This document shows positions 17,687-26,628 of a DNA stretch of 64,000 bases, piece after piece. The notes beneath the pieces are model-generated. The model was not told the origin of the DNA and did no database searches. It saw only the letters and a program-made list of their open reading frames with translations. Position 1 is the stretch's first letter; each line of letters starts with the position of its first letter. Position numbers and translations under genes: made by a program. The stretch covers positions 124,001 through 188,000 of the forward strand of contig NZ_FNNE01000010.1 of NCBI RefSeq assembly GCF_900106945.1, written 5' to 3'. Source of the DNA: Marinobacter mobilis. Lineage in GTDB: Bacteria; Pseudomonadota; Gammaproteobacteria; Pseudomonadales; Oleiphilaceae.

Positions 17687-18757
17687 ATGCGAGCCTCCGC
17701 TTCCCAGGCCCAGGACCTCGGTTTGCCAGCCATCTACTTACATTTGCTGGCCGAATTACTACACAACCTCAATGTTGACGAACACGCTCTGCTACTGAGG
17801 GTCGGACTGGATCCGTCGCGCCTGCAATCCACTGAGCTGCGGGTCAGCCAGTCCCAGGCCAGCGAATTCGTCACCCGTGCCATTATCGAAAGCGGTGAGC
17901 CCGGCCTAGGCATCATGCTGGCCAGAGAAATGAAACTGCCGCTGCACGGTGCCCTCGGCATTGCCGTAATGAGCAGCGAGAACCTTGGTGAAGCACTCGA
18001 TCTGGTGAGCCGTTACCTGACCCTGCGTGCCCCCCACATCCGGGTCCATCAGCATCGGGAAGGTGATCGCGTGGTGTTCCGGCTGGTGTGTGATATTGAC
18101 CTGGGGCCCCTGCAGGGCTTCATTCTTGATGCGATGCTGTTTGGCTGCATCACGATGGGCAATCAGTTGCTGGGAAGCCCAGTCAGGGATGCCGAGATAC
18201 GTCGCGTGGGGGCAGAGCCGGGTTACTTCCAGCGTTTCCGCCAGCAGATCCCGGTCCCGGTTCGCTATGAAAGCCGCGAGGACGCCTTTGTGTTCCCGGC
18301 TGCCATTCTCGACGCGCCGATCCAGTTCAGCGACGAGGCCCTGGCCGCATCCTCCCGTGCCGAGTGTGAAGAATCCCTGCGCCAGCTCACCGAAGACGCC
18401 GGCTTTGGCTGCCGGGTGCGCCGTGTCATCGAAACCAGCCACCCGTTTCCGCCCAAGCTGGCCCAGGTCGCCAACACCCTGTTTGTGTCCGAGCGCACCC
18501 TGAAACGGCGGCTGCAGGAAGAGGAACGCAGTTTTCAGCATCTGGTGGACGATGTGCGTCTGGAACGCGCCGGTGAACTGCTGGAAAACACCAGCATGAA
18601 TCTGAGCCAGATCGCCGACGCCCTGGGCTATGCCGATGCCGCCAACTTTACCCGCGCCTTCAAGCGCTGGACCGGTGTCAGCCCCAGCCAGTTCCGCAAC
18701 GAACGTCGGGAAGCTGCCGCGCAGTCCAACCAGCCGCAGGCGTCGGCAACTGCCTGA
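17687..18757 (+). CDS. AraC-family regulator with Arabinose_bd-type sensor domain
   Basis: The 356-residue regulator has an N-terminal ligand domain (about 20-210) of the type found in OruR, ArgR-like and lipid-responsive regulators. An AraC double helix-turn-helix lies at about 245-340, with ERTLKRRLQEEERSFQHL and the signature LSQIADALGYADAANFTRAFKRWTG. No operon partner is on the same strand; queE is convergent 14 bp away. The upstream hydrolase is a possible target, but nothing in the sequence shows it. Confidence 0.88.
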   Translation: MRASASQAQDLGLPAIYLHLLAELLHNLNVDEHALLLRVGLDPSRLQSTELRVSQSQASEFVTRAIIESGEPGLGIMLAREMKLPLHGALGIAVMSSENLGEALDLVSRYLTLRAPHIRVHQHREGDRVVFRLVCDIDLGPLQGFILDAMLFGCITMGNQLLGSPVRDAEIRRVGAEPGYFQRFRQQIPVPVRYESREDAFVFPAAILDAPIQFSDEALAASSRAECEESLRQLTEDAGFGCRVRRVIETSHPFPPKLAQVANTLFVSERTLKRRLQEEERSFQHLVDDVRLERAGELLENTSMNLSQIADALGYADAANFTRAFKRWTGVSPSQFRNERREAAAQSNQPQASATA

Positions 18758-18770
18758 GCCCCCGGCCCGC

Positions 18771-19427
18771 TCAGTCGATACCGACGATCTTGTGCATTTG
18801 CAGGGTCAGCCGCCAGCGTGGGTGCTGCAGACAGTAATCCGTCGCCTTGCGGGTATTGCTCTGCTTGACCGGATCCGGCCCATCCTCGGGCAATGACGGT
18901 GACGCCATGGGCGACAGGAAGTAGTGGTCAGCCTCGATATCGACAAACCGATCCGGCAACGCCAGCGGCTGCGGATACACCAACTTGAGCTCATTGCAGC
19001 GCCGGATGACGACCTCCGCATCGGCCTTGGGGCTGACGCAGAGCCAGTCGATACCCGCGGGTGCAGGCAGAGTCCCATTGGTTTCCACCCCAACCTCAAG
19101 CCCCGCCTGATGAAAGGCCGCAATCAGCGGCTCATCCAGCTGCAGGAGCGGCTCGCCCCCGGTGCACACCACATAGGGGCGCCCCTGTTCACCGGGCCAG
19201 AGCCGGCGAATATGGGCCGCCAGTGCCTCCGCAGACTCAAAACGACCGCCATTCTGGCCATCGGTGCCCACAAAGTCGGTATCACAAAAATTGCATACCG
19301 CCGACGCCCGGTCCTGCTCCCTGCCATTCCACAGGTTACATTTGCTAAAGCGGCAGAACACCGCAGCCCGCCCCGACTGCGCTCCTTCGCCCTGCAGGGT
19401 ATAGAAGGCTTCCTTGACCCGATACAT
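18771..19427 (-). CDS. queE: 7-carboxy-7-deazaguanine synthase QueE
   Basis: The 218-residue radical SAM enzyme converts 6-carboxy-tetrahydropterin to 7-carboxy-7-deazaguanine in queuosine/preQ0 synthesis. The start [15 protein letters not shown] is diagnostic. The cluster cysteines are in CRFSKCNLW and, after an insert, CNFCDTDF. TGGEPLLQ is the GGE SAM-binding motif. Its ATG overlaps the queC stop (TGATG), so the two are translationally coupled. queD is not in the window. Confidence 0.95.
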   Translation of the reverse strand: MYRVKEAFYTLQGEGAQSGRAAVFCRFSKCNLWNGREQDRASAVCNFCDTDFVGTDGQNGGRFESAEALAAHIRRLWPGEQGRPYVVCTGGEPLLQLDEPLIAAFHQAGLEVGVETNGTLPAPAGIDWLCVSPKADAEVVIRRCNELKLVYPQPLALPDRFVDIEADHYFLSPMASPSLPEDGPDPVKQSNTRKATDYCLQHPRWRLTLQMHKIVGID

Positions 19428-20095
19428 CAGCGCACACTCTCTTCATAGGGTAAGGGATCACGCAGGCCATTGCTGGCGAACGCTTCCAGCCGCTCCACAC
19501 AGGATCCGCAGCGACCACAGGCCTTGTTACGACCGTTGTAACAGGTCCAGGTGTGGCTATAGTCGAGTCCCATGGCGAGCCCTTCAGCGAGGATTTCACC
19601 CTTGTCGGCGCGAATGTACGGCGCCGCGATCGCCACCGGCTGGTAATTGGCCACTCGACAGACCGCGTCCATTTTTTCCATGAACTCCGGCCGGCAATCC
19701 GGGTAGATGGCGTGATCACCACCGTGGGCCCCGAACCAGACCGCCTGAGCTTCAACCGTCACCGCATAGCCCGTGGCCAACGACAACAGGATCATGTTGC
19801 GGTTGGGCACCACCGTGGATTTCATGCTGTCTTCTTCATAGTGGCCTTCCGGCACCTCGACCTCCCCGGTCAAGGCCGACCCTGCCATGACCTCGCTGAG
19901 GGCACGAATATCAATCACCCGATGGGGAATCCCCAATGACTCACACACCGTGCGGGCGCAGTCGAGTTCACGCACATGACGCTGGCCATAGTTGAACGAC
20001 AGGGCATGAACCGCATGCCCCTCCGCAAGCGCCTTGTGCAGCAGGGTGAATGAATCCATCCCCCCGGAATAGATGACAACAACGGTTTCTTTCAT
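19427..20095 (-). CDS. queC: 7-cyano-7-deazaguanine synthase QueC
   Basis: The 222-residue PP-loop ATPase turns 7-carboxy-7-deazaguanine into preQ0 using ammonia and ATP. SGGMDS at about 10-15 is the PP-loop, and the zinc-binding cysteines are in the C-terminal block [17 protein letters not shown]. Length and ends match the family. It is the first gene of a two-gene operon with queE. I saw no preQ1 riboswitch in the 169 bp upstream. Confidence 0.96.
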   Translation of the reverse strand: MKETVVVIYSGGMDSFTLLHKALAEGHAVHALSFNYGQRHVRELDCARTVCESLGIPHRVIDIRALSEVMAGSALTGEVEVPEGHYEEDSMKSTVVPNRNMILLSLATGYAVTVEAQAVWFGAHGGDHAIYPDCRPEFMEKMDAVCRVANYQPVAIAAPYIRADKGEILAEGLAMGLDYSHTWTCYNGRNKACGRCGSCVERLEAFASNGLRDPLPYEESVR

Positions 20096-20169
20096 GAAAG
20101 ACTCGTAGACAGATCGGTCGGGCGGCCGATGTTTCGGTTAATCGGCATATTGTAACAGTGCTGTGGCAG

Positions 20170-20198
20170 GATATAAGGAGCCTTTAAAAACCCTTCAA
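20170..20198 (-). promoter_or_regulatory. Putative sigma-70 promoter of queC-queE
   Basis: On the minus strand TTGAAG (20198-20193) is followed after exactly 17 nt by TATATC (20175-20170), about 75 bp before the queC start. Each box matches consensus at four of six positions. Confidence 0.45.
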
Positions 20199-20264
20199 GG
20201 ATTCGCGTCTGTTTGACAGGACGGTTACACTCTCAGAACGGCTCCACAAATAAAAAAGAACGGA

Positions 20265-20801
20265 ATGAACACCGCAAAAAGCCCGGCATTTATCGATTTT
20301 GAAGCGTCCAGTCTGGACCTGATCGCCAGTTACCCGATTGAGGTTGGCTTGTGCCTGCCTGATGGCACTCTCCACAGCTGGCTCATCCACCCGCACGTAC
20401 TCTGGAAGGACTGGTCTGAAAGCGCAGAGCGCATTCATGGCATCAGCCGGGAAACATTGGAACGGGAAGGGGTACCCGTTAGCGAGGTGGCCCAGCAGCT
20501 CAATGACCTGCTGGATGGCCATGTGTTCTGTGATGCCTGGACCTTTGACAGTTTCTGGCTGCACCGACTGTTCCGCGCCGCGAATCTTCAGCCCAGGTTT
20601 CAGCTTGAGTCCATTTCGCTGTTGCTGACAGCGGCCGAGGTCAAAGTCTGGTCCGCCACCCGCCAGCAGGTTATTCAACGACTGTCACTGCCCATTCACC
20701 GCGCCGCCAACGACGCCCTGATCCTGAGAGAAACCTGGTGTGAACTCGCGACACCCCCGCTGGGTAACAGCAGTGACCCGGGCTGCAGCCAGCTGGCCTA
20801 A
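20265..20801 (+). CDS. DnaQ-like 3'-5' exonuclease (DEDDh fold)
   Basis: The 178-residue protein shows the exonuclease acidic residues: D and E in FIDFEASSL (about 10-18), D in CDAWTFDSFWL (about 90) and the His/Asp pair in IHRAANDALIL (about 145-155). The family trims DNA or RNA 3' ends or proofreads. It is not full-length DnaQ and has no neighbouring polymerase gene. It diverges from queC and its stop overlaps the convergent small membrane gene by 4 nt. The role is unassigned. Confidence 0.8.
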   Translation: MNTAKSPAFIDFEASSLDLIASYPIEVGLCLPDGTLHSWLIHPHVLWKDWSESAERIHGISRETLEREGVPVSEVAQQLNDLLDGHVFCDAWTFDSFWLHRLFRAANLQPRFQLESISLLLTAAEVKVWSATRQQVIQRLSLPIHRAANDALILRETWCELATPPLGNSSDPGCSQLA

Positions 20802-21088
20802 TGGCAGGTCCGGTCGCGGGAGACCAGCAGTTCCAGGCCATCGCTGACTGTCGTCAGGGTCCACCAGCTCAACAGAGCCATCAAACCTGCTCCGATTGCG
20901 GTTACCGAGATGTTCTCTCCGACACTCTGGCTGGCCGTCCCTACGAAATAACCCACCATGGCCAGCAATAACACCACCTCGACTAACAGATCTGTCCGGA
21001 ATTTACGGAATGGGCGAACGGCGCCTCTGTCACTTTCCATTTTCTTCAGTTTCAACCTCGGTGAACGATCAATAAAAATACGGTTCAC
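20798..21088 (-). CDS. Hypothetical two-helix membrane protein
   Basis: The 96-residue product has a basic N-terminus (about 1-30) and two hydrophobic helices at about 35-52 and 60-80. No known domain is seen. It converges on the exonuclease with a 4-nt overlap. A perfect hairpin plus T-run 60 bp upstream would stop minus-strand transcription entering from the right, so it must have its own promoter at about 21090-21150. Confidence 0.55.
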   Translation of the reverse strand: MNRIFIDRSPRLKLKKMESDRGAVRPFRKFRTDLLVEVVLLLAMVGYFVGTASQSVGENISVTAIGAGLMALLSWWTLTTVSDGLELLVSRDRTCH

Positions 21089-21147
21089 ATTATCACCACC
21101 GAGCGTGTGAAAAACTGTAGTAAGTAGCCGCTACGGGGAACCCGAGA

Positions 21148-21176
21148 CAAAAAAAACGCAGCCAGCTGGCTGCGTT
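21148..21176 (-). terminator. Rho-independent terminator on the minus strand
   Basis: The perfect palindrome AACGCAGCCAG/CTGGCTGCGTT (21155-21176) is followed on the minus strand by eight T. It lies upstream of the small membrane gene and downstream of no annotated gene, so it appears to end an unannotated minus-strand transcript. Confidence 0.75.
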
Positions 21177-21400
21177 AATAAGGAGAGATCCACTCGACGC
21201 CTTGCGGGAGGCATCGCGGATTGCACAACGTAAAACACGTGACAGGACGAATTATGGAACCTGGCGCCGGGCCGGTCTGTAGTGGTTTGCCGCTACACTC
21301 CATGATCGTCAAATCGTGCGTACAACTGCCCATAGGCAAAGCCCCCAGTAAGCGCTACACTGCCTGTCGAACCGAATACCACAGTCGTCCTATTTCCAAC
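21148..21400 (-). ncRNA. Candidate small RNA ending at the orphan terminator
   Basis: The 526 bp from 21089 to 21614 contain no convincing protein gene but do contain RNA-like structure. On the minus strand an 8-bp hairpin with a CAAA loop (21297-21278) comes first. A second hairpin, GATGCCT/AGGCGTC around CCCGCA, follows near 21215-21196. The strong terminator at 21176-21148 closes it. Several unpaired GGA triplets occur (ATGGAGT, GTGGATC, AGGACG), which could suit RsmA/CsrA, but I saw no GacA box. The 5' end is a guess; no promoter was located. Confidence 0.35.
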
Positions 21401-21614
21401 GAGCCGATCAATGCCAATTGTCCCTAGCCATCAAGTCATCGTCACCAGCGAGCGCTGCCCCCAGCGGCAGATTGTTTGCGCCATGGTGTTGGAAAACTAG
21501 CGGCTTTCGGTCAATCCCGGGAGCCGTCGAGCAACCGGGTCACGCTTCTCCCTGTTAAGCCCCGGTTGTGAAACGCACGGGGTATTTGCAGCAGCAAACG
21601 ACAAGGAGAATCCC

Positions 21615-21887
21615 ATGAGAAGACAACCTACCCGGCGCCCCGCCAGCTCATCGTCAAGCCAGCGCGATGCCCCCATCCGTCGTCCCAACAAACTGCCGCT
21701 GCTGGACGCCATCTGCAGGAAGCTGAACCAGCGGGTCAACCTGGATGACGAACAACGGGTGCTGGGCCTGTATGAACGGGGCTGGATTTTCAAAGGTGTG
21801 CTGAGCAGCCTTGATGGCGACGAGGCCCGCTATGTAAGAGCATTGGCCACCCGCTACAATTCCTGGATTGCCCGCCAGGTTGCCTGA
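21615..21887 (+). CDS. Small basic hypothetical protein
   Basis: The 90-residue product has an Arg/Ser/Pro-rich N-terminus (about 1-26) and a helical C-terminal part without a known motif. An AAGGAGA ribosome site 6 nt before the ATG supports translation. It stands alone on the plus strand between the structured intergenic region and a convergent response-regulator gene. Function unknown. Confidence 0.6.
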   Translation: MRRQPTRRPASSSSSQRDAPIRRPNKLPLLDAICRKLNQRVNLDDEQRVLGLYERGWIFKGVLSSLDGDEARYVRALATRYNSWIARQVA

Positions 21888-21926
21888 CCCGGAGCCCCGG
21901 GCCGGAAACCGAGCACTCGCGGAACG

Positions 21927-22349
21927 CTAGTGCTTCCGGCCCAGGCCTCCACTTGCACCGACCCCGGACGCTTCAGAGCCATGGATCATGGCGTAGTTAT
22001 TGACGACGTCGTGGATCTTCTCCTGCGAGTAGGGTTTCACCACATAGCCATTGGCTCCGGCACTGATGGCTTTCTGAATGCTTTCAATCGAGTCATCAGC
22101 TGTCACCAGCACCACGTGCTGGCCCGGGTTGGCGTCCTTGAATTCCTTCATCAGTTCGTGGCCGTCACCATCCGGCAGCCCCAGATCCAGCATGACGATC
22201 TGATAGCTGTCCGCCGCGAACACCGCCCGCGCACCACGGGCATCTTCGCTTTCCACCACCCTGGTGGCCCCGGCGTGATAGAGCATGTCACGGAGCATTT
22301 CCCGCATCACCGGTTCATCCTCCACGACCATCACTTTCAAATTATGCAT
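21927..22349 (-). CDS. CheY-like single-domain response regulator
   Basis: The 140-residue product is one REC domain plus a Gly/Ser-rich tail of about 20 residues. The acidic pair is in VVEDEPVM, the phospho-acceptor in VMLDLGLPDGDG, the conserved Thr in LVTADD and the Lys in VVKPYS. There is no output domain. It is the last gene of a minus-strand operon that starts with a hybrid kinase carrying its own receivers and an Hpt domain. The Hpt is the likely phosphate donor. Confidence 0.92.
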   Translation of the reverse strand: MHNLKVMVVEDEPVMREMLRDMLYHAGATRVVESEDARGARAVFAADSYQIVMLDLGLPDGDGHELMKEFKDANPGQHVVLVTADDSIESIQKAISAGANGYVVKPYSQEKIHDVVNNYAMIHGSEASGVGASGGLGRKH

Positions 22350-22390
22350 AACTCGCTACCTCTGAATGAATAGGTTACAGACCCTGCCGT

Positions 22391-22939
22391 TCAGACACCG
22401 TCGCCATTGGGTCGGCGCGGGATTGACAGTGGCTCATGGTTAACGACGCTGGCGCTCTTGGCCGAATCCGCGCCCGACTCCCGTGCCCCGCCGGAGTCCC
22501 CGGTTTTGGACTGAGTGAGCAGGTTGCTGATGCTGATCGCCGTGGTATAGAGCGAAATCGAAACGATCAACAGGACCGGCTGCAGGAACGCGACAAAACC
22601 CGGCACTGCACCGCCGCCCACAATGCTGAGAATCAGGATCATCGCAGGCCCCATGACCACAAACAGGGTCAGCGCGATAAAAAAGACAATGCGTTCCTTA
22701 TAGCGCCCCAGGTTCCGTTCGGTCACCAGGCCCAGGACGAACTTGCCAATCGCCAACCCGCCCAGAATCGCCGAGGCAATGCTCAGGTCCGGCCGTAACA
22801 GCACATCGGCCAGCTCGCCATCCCAAAGTCTCTGCATCACAATGACCAGGAACGGGAACAGCACAAACAGGACATCGGCGTAGGTACCGTACATCATGCT
22901 CAGCGAGTGCCCTTCCTGACGTGGATAATTCTCTGTCAT
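22391..22939 (-). CDS. Hypothetical four-helix membrane protein in a signalling operon
   Basis: The 182-residue protein has hydrophobic segments at about 22-40, 55-75, 84-108 and 115-138 and a hydrophilic C-terminal tail. No family recognised. It lies between the hybrid kinase (33 bp upstream) and the CheY-like protein (41 bp downstream). A linked role such as sensing or scaffolding is plausible but unproven. Confidence 0.7.
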   Translation of the reverse strand: MTENYPRQEGHSLSMMYGTYADVLFVLFPFLVIVMQRLWDGELADVLLRPDLSIASAILGGLAIGKFVLGLVTERNLGRYKERIVFFIALTLFVVMGPAMILILSIVGGGAVPGFVAFLQPVLLIVSISLYTTAISISNLLTQSKTGDSGGARESGADSAKSASVVNHEPLSIPRRPNGDGV

Positions 22940-22971
22940 AGTCTGCTTTCCTGTGGTCCTGTGTCTGCGGC

Positions 22972-25900
22972 TCAGGCCTGGGCCGTGCCGCTGTTCACCG
23001 CCTGTTCAATCATGCCATTAAGTACCGCCAACTGGCGGGCTACCTGATCCCAATCGACCGGCTCGGCCTTGAGTCCCTGCTCCAGAGCACCGGCCTGGCT
23101 GGTCATGGCAGGATAGCCCATGGCACCGGCGGTCCCCTTGATCTGGTGGGATTCCCGCTGCAGGCCCTGCCGGTCCCGGCAGGCCAGCGCAGCGTCCATA
23201 GCCACCTTGCGCTCTCCCAGCCCAGCCAGGAACTGGGCCGCCAGTTCACGGATGCCCGCAGCACTGGCTTCCGCATCCGCCACTGGCCGTGGCCCCGTTG
23301 GCAGATAACGATCCAGAACGGCCACCAGCCGGCTCTGGTCAATGGGCTTGGTCAGCACCCCTTCGCAACCGGCGCCCACCATGTCGTCAATTTCGCGCTG
23401 ATCCCCGGCACTGAACGCGATAATCGGACGCCGAAAACCCGCCTGCCGCATCAGCCGGGTCGCTTCGACCCCATCCATACCGGGCATGTGGCGATCCATC
23501 AAGACCAGGTCGACCGGCTTCGCCAGCGCGGTTCTGACGGCCTCATCGCCGGCAGGCACCGACATGACATCCAGCCCCAGGCGGGTCAGCAGACGTTCCA
23601 CCAGGGCACGGTTATCCCGGTTATCCTCCGCCACCAACACCAGCCCCCGGTAACTGCGGTTATGGTGGTTACCATTATCCGGCGCGGTCTTCAGGTATCG
23701 TGACAACAGTTCGTAGAACCGCCGTTTGTCGATGGGCTTGGCCAGGTGCTCACTGAACCCGGCCTGCCGGTAATCGTCGATATCTTCAGCCATCACGTTG
23801 GCGGTAAGGGCAATCACCGGCGTGTTCAACCCGGCCTCGCGCAACGCCACAGTGGCATCCCGGCCGTTCATCACCGGCATCTGGATATCCATCAGGATCA
23901 GGTCGAAAGGCTCGTTCAGTGCGGTTTCCAGCACTTCCGCACCGTTGCCGACATGAACCAGCTCAACCCCGGTCCGTTCAAGCAGCAAACTCACCAGCTT
24001 GCGGTTGACCTCGTTATCCTCGGCACACAACACCCGGCCGGACAGTCGTGGTGCCAGAACCAGCGGCAGCTGGCGGCGCTGGGTCAGCTCCGACGAATTG
24101 CGAAGGAAATGGACGCCATCCAACGGCCCGGTGGCAATATTGACCTCAAAGTCACTGCCTTCACCGTAGGTGCTGTCAGCGGTAATGGAGCCCCCCAGCA
24201 ATTCCGCCAGGCGGCGGGAGATGCTCAGACCCAACCCGGTTCCACCATACTGACGGGAGATCGCGGCGCTGCCCTGGGCGAACGGATCGAACAGACGCTG
24301 CATCTGCTCTGGCTTCATGCCAATGCCACTGTCCACCACCCGAACGTACAGCCGCTGAGCCTCACGATCGCATCGCACCGTCAGGGAGATAACCCCTTTT
24401 TCGGTGAACTTTAACGCATTTCCACACAAATTGATGATGATTTGCCGGAATCGCGTCGGGTCGGTATGGATGGTTTCCGGCAATGGGTATTCGCAGGTAA
24501 TGTTAAATTCCAGGCCCTTCTCCTGCGCCCGGGGCTCAAAAAATGCCCGTAACTCGTCCAACAGTTCCGCCAGGTTGACGGTGACGACATCCACCGCCAG
24601 CTTATTGGCGTCAATCTTGGAATGGTCGAGGATATCGTTGACCAGTTCCAGCAGGTGGTGACCACTGCGTACCACCGTCTCCGCGCTGTTGCGCTTTTCC
24701 TGCTCACTCAGGTCCGGGTCCAGAAGAGTTTCCCCATAACCGATGATCGCCGCCAACGGGGTCCGGATTTCGTGGCTCATGTTGGCCAGGAACTGGCTCT
24801 TGGCCTCTGCGGAGTTGCGGGCCAGTTCCTTCTCCAGCCGCTCCTGCTCACGCTCTTTTTCAATCTGCTGGCGATGGTGCCGCTCGGTAGCATCGATGCA
24901 GGTGCCTTCCAGGTAGGTGGGCTCACCATAGTCGTCGTAAACCGTATGCAGGGAGATCGTGGCCCAGCGTTCTTCGCCCTGGCGAGTAATGTAGCGGGCT
25001 TCAACGCCCTTGATGGCACCGGTAGCCTCGAGCTTGCCGACCACCCACTGGCGCACCTCATCATCGACGAAGCAGGTATCCAGCACGTCCGGGTTGGTCG
25101 CCAGTAACTGCCCGCTACCGGTGTAGCCAAGCAGTGCCGCCATCGCCGGATTGGCGGTCACGAAACGGCGGGCAACCGACATCTGGAACACCCCTTCCAC
25201 CGCATTGTCGAATAGTGACCGGTATTGGCGCAGGTTGGCGAGGGCTCGCTGGTTCCAGTTGAGTGCCTCGCCCTGAACCAGCTTGATCCGGTCGGCGAGG
25301 GAGAAGGAAAACAGGATAATCTGACCCGCCAGGCCGATCTGGCTGCTATGGGCAGTAAAGATATTGAGTGGCAGGAAGCCCATCACCGTCAGGGCATAGA
25401 TACAGAAGCCGGTGAGCGCCACTGTCCAGGCATAGAAATAGGATTTCGCCGCCGGGTTGTAGTGGCGCCAGGACAGGAAACTCACCACAATCATCACCAC
25501 ACTGAGCACGATCGATACCAGCACCGCCCACTGCATGCCGGTGTGGTAAGGCACGAAGAAGGACAGGGCGAAGGTGCTCAACACCGAATACAGGCAGATC
25601 CGGATCACATGATCCAGATCGGGCGACCGCTTGTGAGTTTCCAGCAGGGCCCGGGCCATCAACAGGCCAAAGAACCAGGTCGTTATGATCTGCTGGTGCA
25701 GATACTGTTTGTCGAGGAACCAGGGGCGCTCACCAAACAGCTGGAGACCATGGACCTGCTCGGTCATGATGAAGGCAACGGCGACCAGCAGATAGAGAAC
25801 GTAATAGATATTGCTGCGCTCGCGGACAGAGACCGCCACGAACAGGTTGTAGGCGAGAATGCCGATGATCGAGCCAAGCAGGATTCCGCGGAAGGCCTCC

Positions 25901-26481
25901 TCGACCGCCACCTTTTCCAGGTAGCTCGCCGGCTGCCACAGGGTAATGGGCAGGCGGAAGGTATTCGTGTTGACCACCCGCAGGTAGAGGCGGGTTTCGA
26001 CATCGGGCTCAAGTGTCAGCACAAAGGTGGGATTGGGCACCGCCAGCACCCGCTCCTTCAGGCTCAACGCATAGCCTGCCTGTTGCCGTTCGACGACAAC
26101 CCCGCCCTGCACGACATAAAGCTGGACCTCATCCACCAGCGGCAGCGCCAGTTCGAGCACCCACTCATCCGTCTCGGTGGTCGTCCCCCGCCGTACGTCG
26201 TAGCGCACCCAATAGGCCGACTCGGTGTAGCCAAAATTGAGCAAACTGCCTTCGTGGAGGGTAAACGGGTGACGCTGTTCATCACGGATGTCGCGCAGAC
26301 TCAGGGACTGGTCCGGATCTTCCAGAAACCAGACACACCGCGCCAGATCATAGGAGGCATCACGATCAGCCAGCATCAGCGGCCGGGAAGAACAGTCTTC
26401 ACCCGCAGCAGCCGTCGCCACATGGGTGGACAGCAACACCATCAGCCATAAAAGGCCGGCCGGGAAAAACCGATAATGCAA
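22972..26481 (-). CDS. Hybrid histidine kinase: 7TMR-DISM, PAS, HisKA, HATPase, two REC, Hpt
   Basis: About 1169 residues. A signal peptide leads into a periplasmic 7TMR-DISMED2-like domain (about 35-165) and seven membrane helices (about 190-400). PAS (about 425-535), HisKA with SHEIRTPLAAIIGYG and an HATPase domain with VVDSGIGM and GGTGLGLS come next. Two receivers have acceptors in ILMDIQMPVMNG and VLMDRHMPGMDG, and the Hpt has its His in ESHQIKGTAG. A TTG start at 26481 is preferred: GGAG lies 8 nt upstream and it begins the signal peptide, while the longer frame adds 27 polar residues without a ribosome site. The sensed ligand is unknown. Confidence 0.93.
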   Translation of the reverse strand: MHYRFFPAGLLWLMVLLSTHVATAAAGEDCSSRPLMLADRDASYDLARCVWFLEDPDQSLSLRDIRDEQRHPFTLHEGSLLNFGYTESAYWVRYDVRRGTTTETDEWVLELALPLVDEVQLYVVQGGVVVERQQAGYALSLKERVLAVPNPTFVLTLEPDVETRLYLRVVNTNTFRLPITLWQPASYLEKVAVEEAFRGILLGSIIGILAYNLFVAVSVRERSNIYYVLYLLVAVAFIMTEQVHGLQLFGERPWFLDKQYLHQQIITTWFFGLLMARALLETHKRSPDLDHVIRICLYSVLSTFALSFFVPYHTGMQWAVLVSIVLSVVMIVVSFLSWRHYNPAAKSYFYAWTVALTGFCIYALTVMGFLPLNIFTAHSSQIGLAGQIILFSFSLADRIKLVQGEALNWNQRALANLRQYRSLFDNAVEGVFQMSVARRFVTANPAMAALLGYTGSGQLLATNPDVLDTCFVDDEVRQWVVGKLEATGAIKGVEARYITRQGEERWATISLHTVYDDYGEPTYLEGTCIDATERHHRQQIEKEREQERLEKELARNSAEAKSQFLANMSHEIRTPLAAIIGYGETLLDPDLSEQEKRNSAETVVRSGHHLLELVNDILDHSKIDANKLAVDVVTVNLAELLDELRAFFEPRAQEKGLEFNITCEYPLPETIHTDPTRFRQIIINLCGNALKFTEKGVISLTVRCDREAQRLYVRVVDSGIGMKPEQMQRLFDPFAQGSAAISRQYGGTGLGLSISRRLAELLGGSITADSTYGEGSDFEVNIATGPLDGVHFLRNSSELTQRRQLPLVLAPRLSGRVLCAEDNEVNRKLVSLLLERTGVELVHVGNGAEVLETALNEPFDLILMDIQMPVMNGRDATVALREAGLNTPVIALTANVMAEDIDDYRQAGFSEHLAKPIDKRRFYELLSRYLKTAPDNGNHHNRSYRGLVLVAEDNRDNRALVERLLTRLGLDVMSVPAGDEAVRTALAKPVDLVLMDRHMPGMDGVEATRLMRQAGFRRPIIAFSAGDQREIDDMVGAGCEGVLTKPIDQSRLVAVLDRYLPTGPRPVADAEASAAGIRELAAQFLAGLGERKVAMDAALACRDRQGLQRESHQIKGTAGAMGYPAMTSQAGALEQGLKAEPVDWDQVARQLAVLNGMIEQAVNSGTAQA

Positions 26482-26628
26482 AATGTGATCTCCGCGTGGG
26501 AAGACGCCCGCTTTATTCTCTAGGGTTAGCGATCGTAGTGGGCAACGACTTTCGACAATCAACGCGTCACTGCGCCCACATCCACTTTAGCGCGTAATCG
26601 GTGCCTTCGCACCTCGGGGATGCCAGGA

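Noticed and set aside
21221..21427. 68-codon plus-strand frame in the structured intergenic region
   Set aside because: No ribosome site, atypical composition, and it overlaps RNA-like hairpins.
21497..21793. 98-codon minus-strand frame opposite the 90-residue basic protein
   Set aside because: Shadow of the plus-strand gene, which has a good ribosome site.
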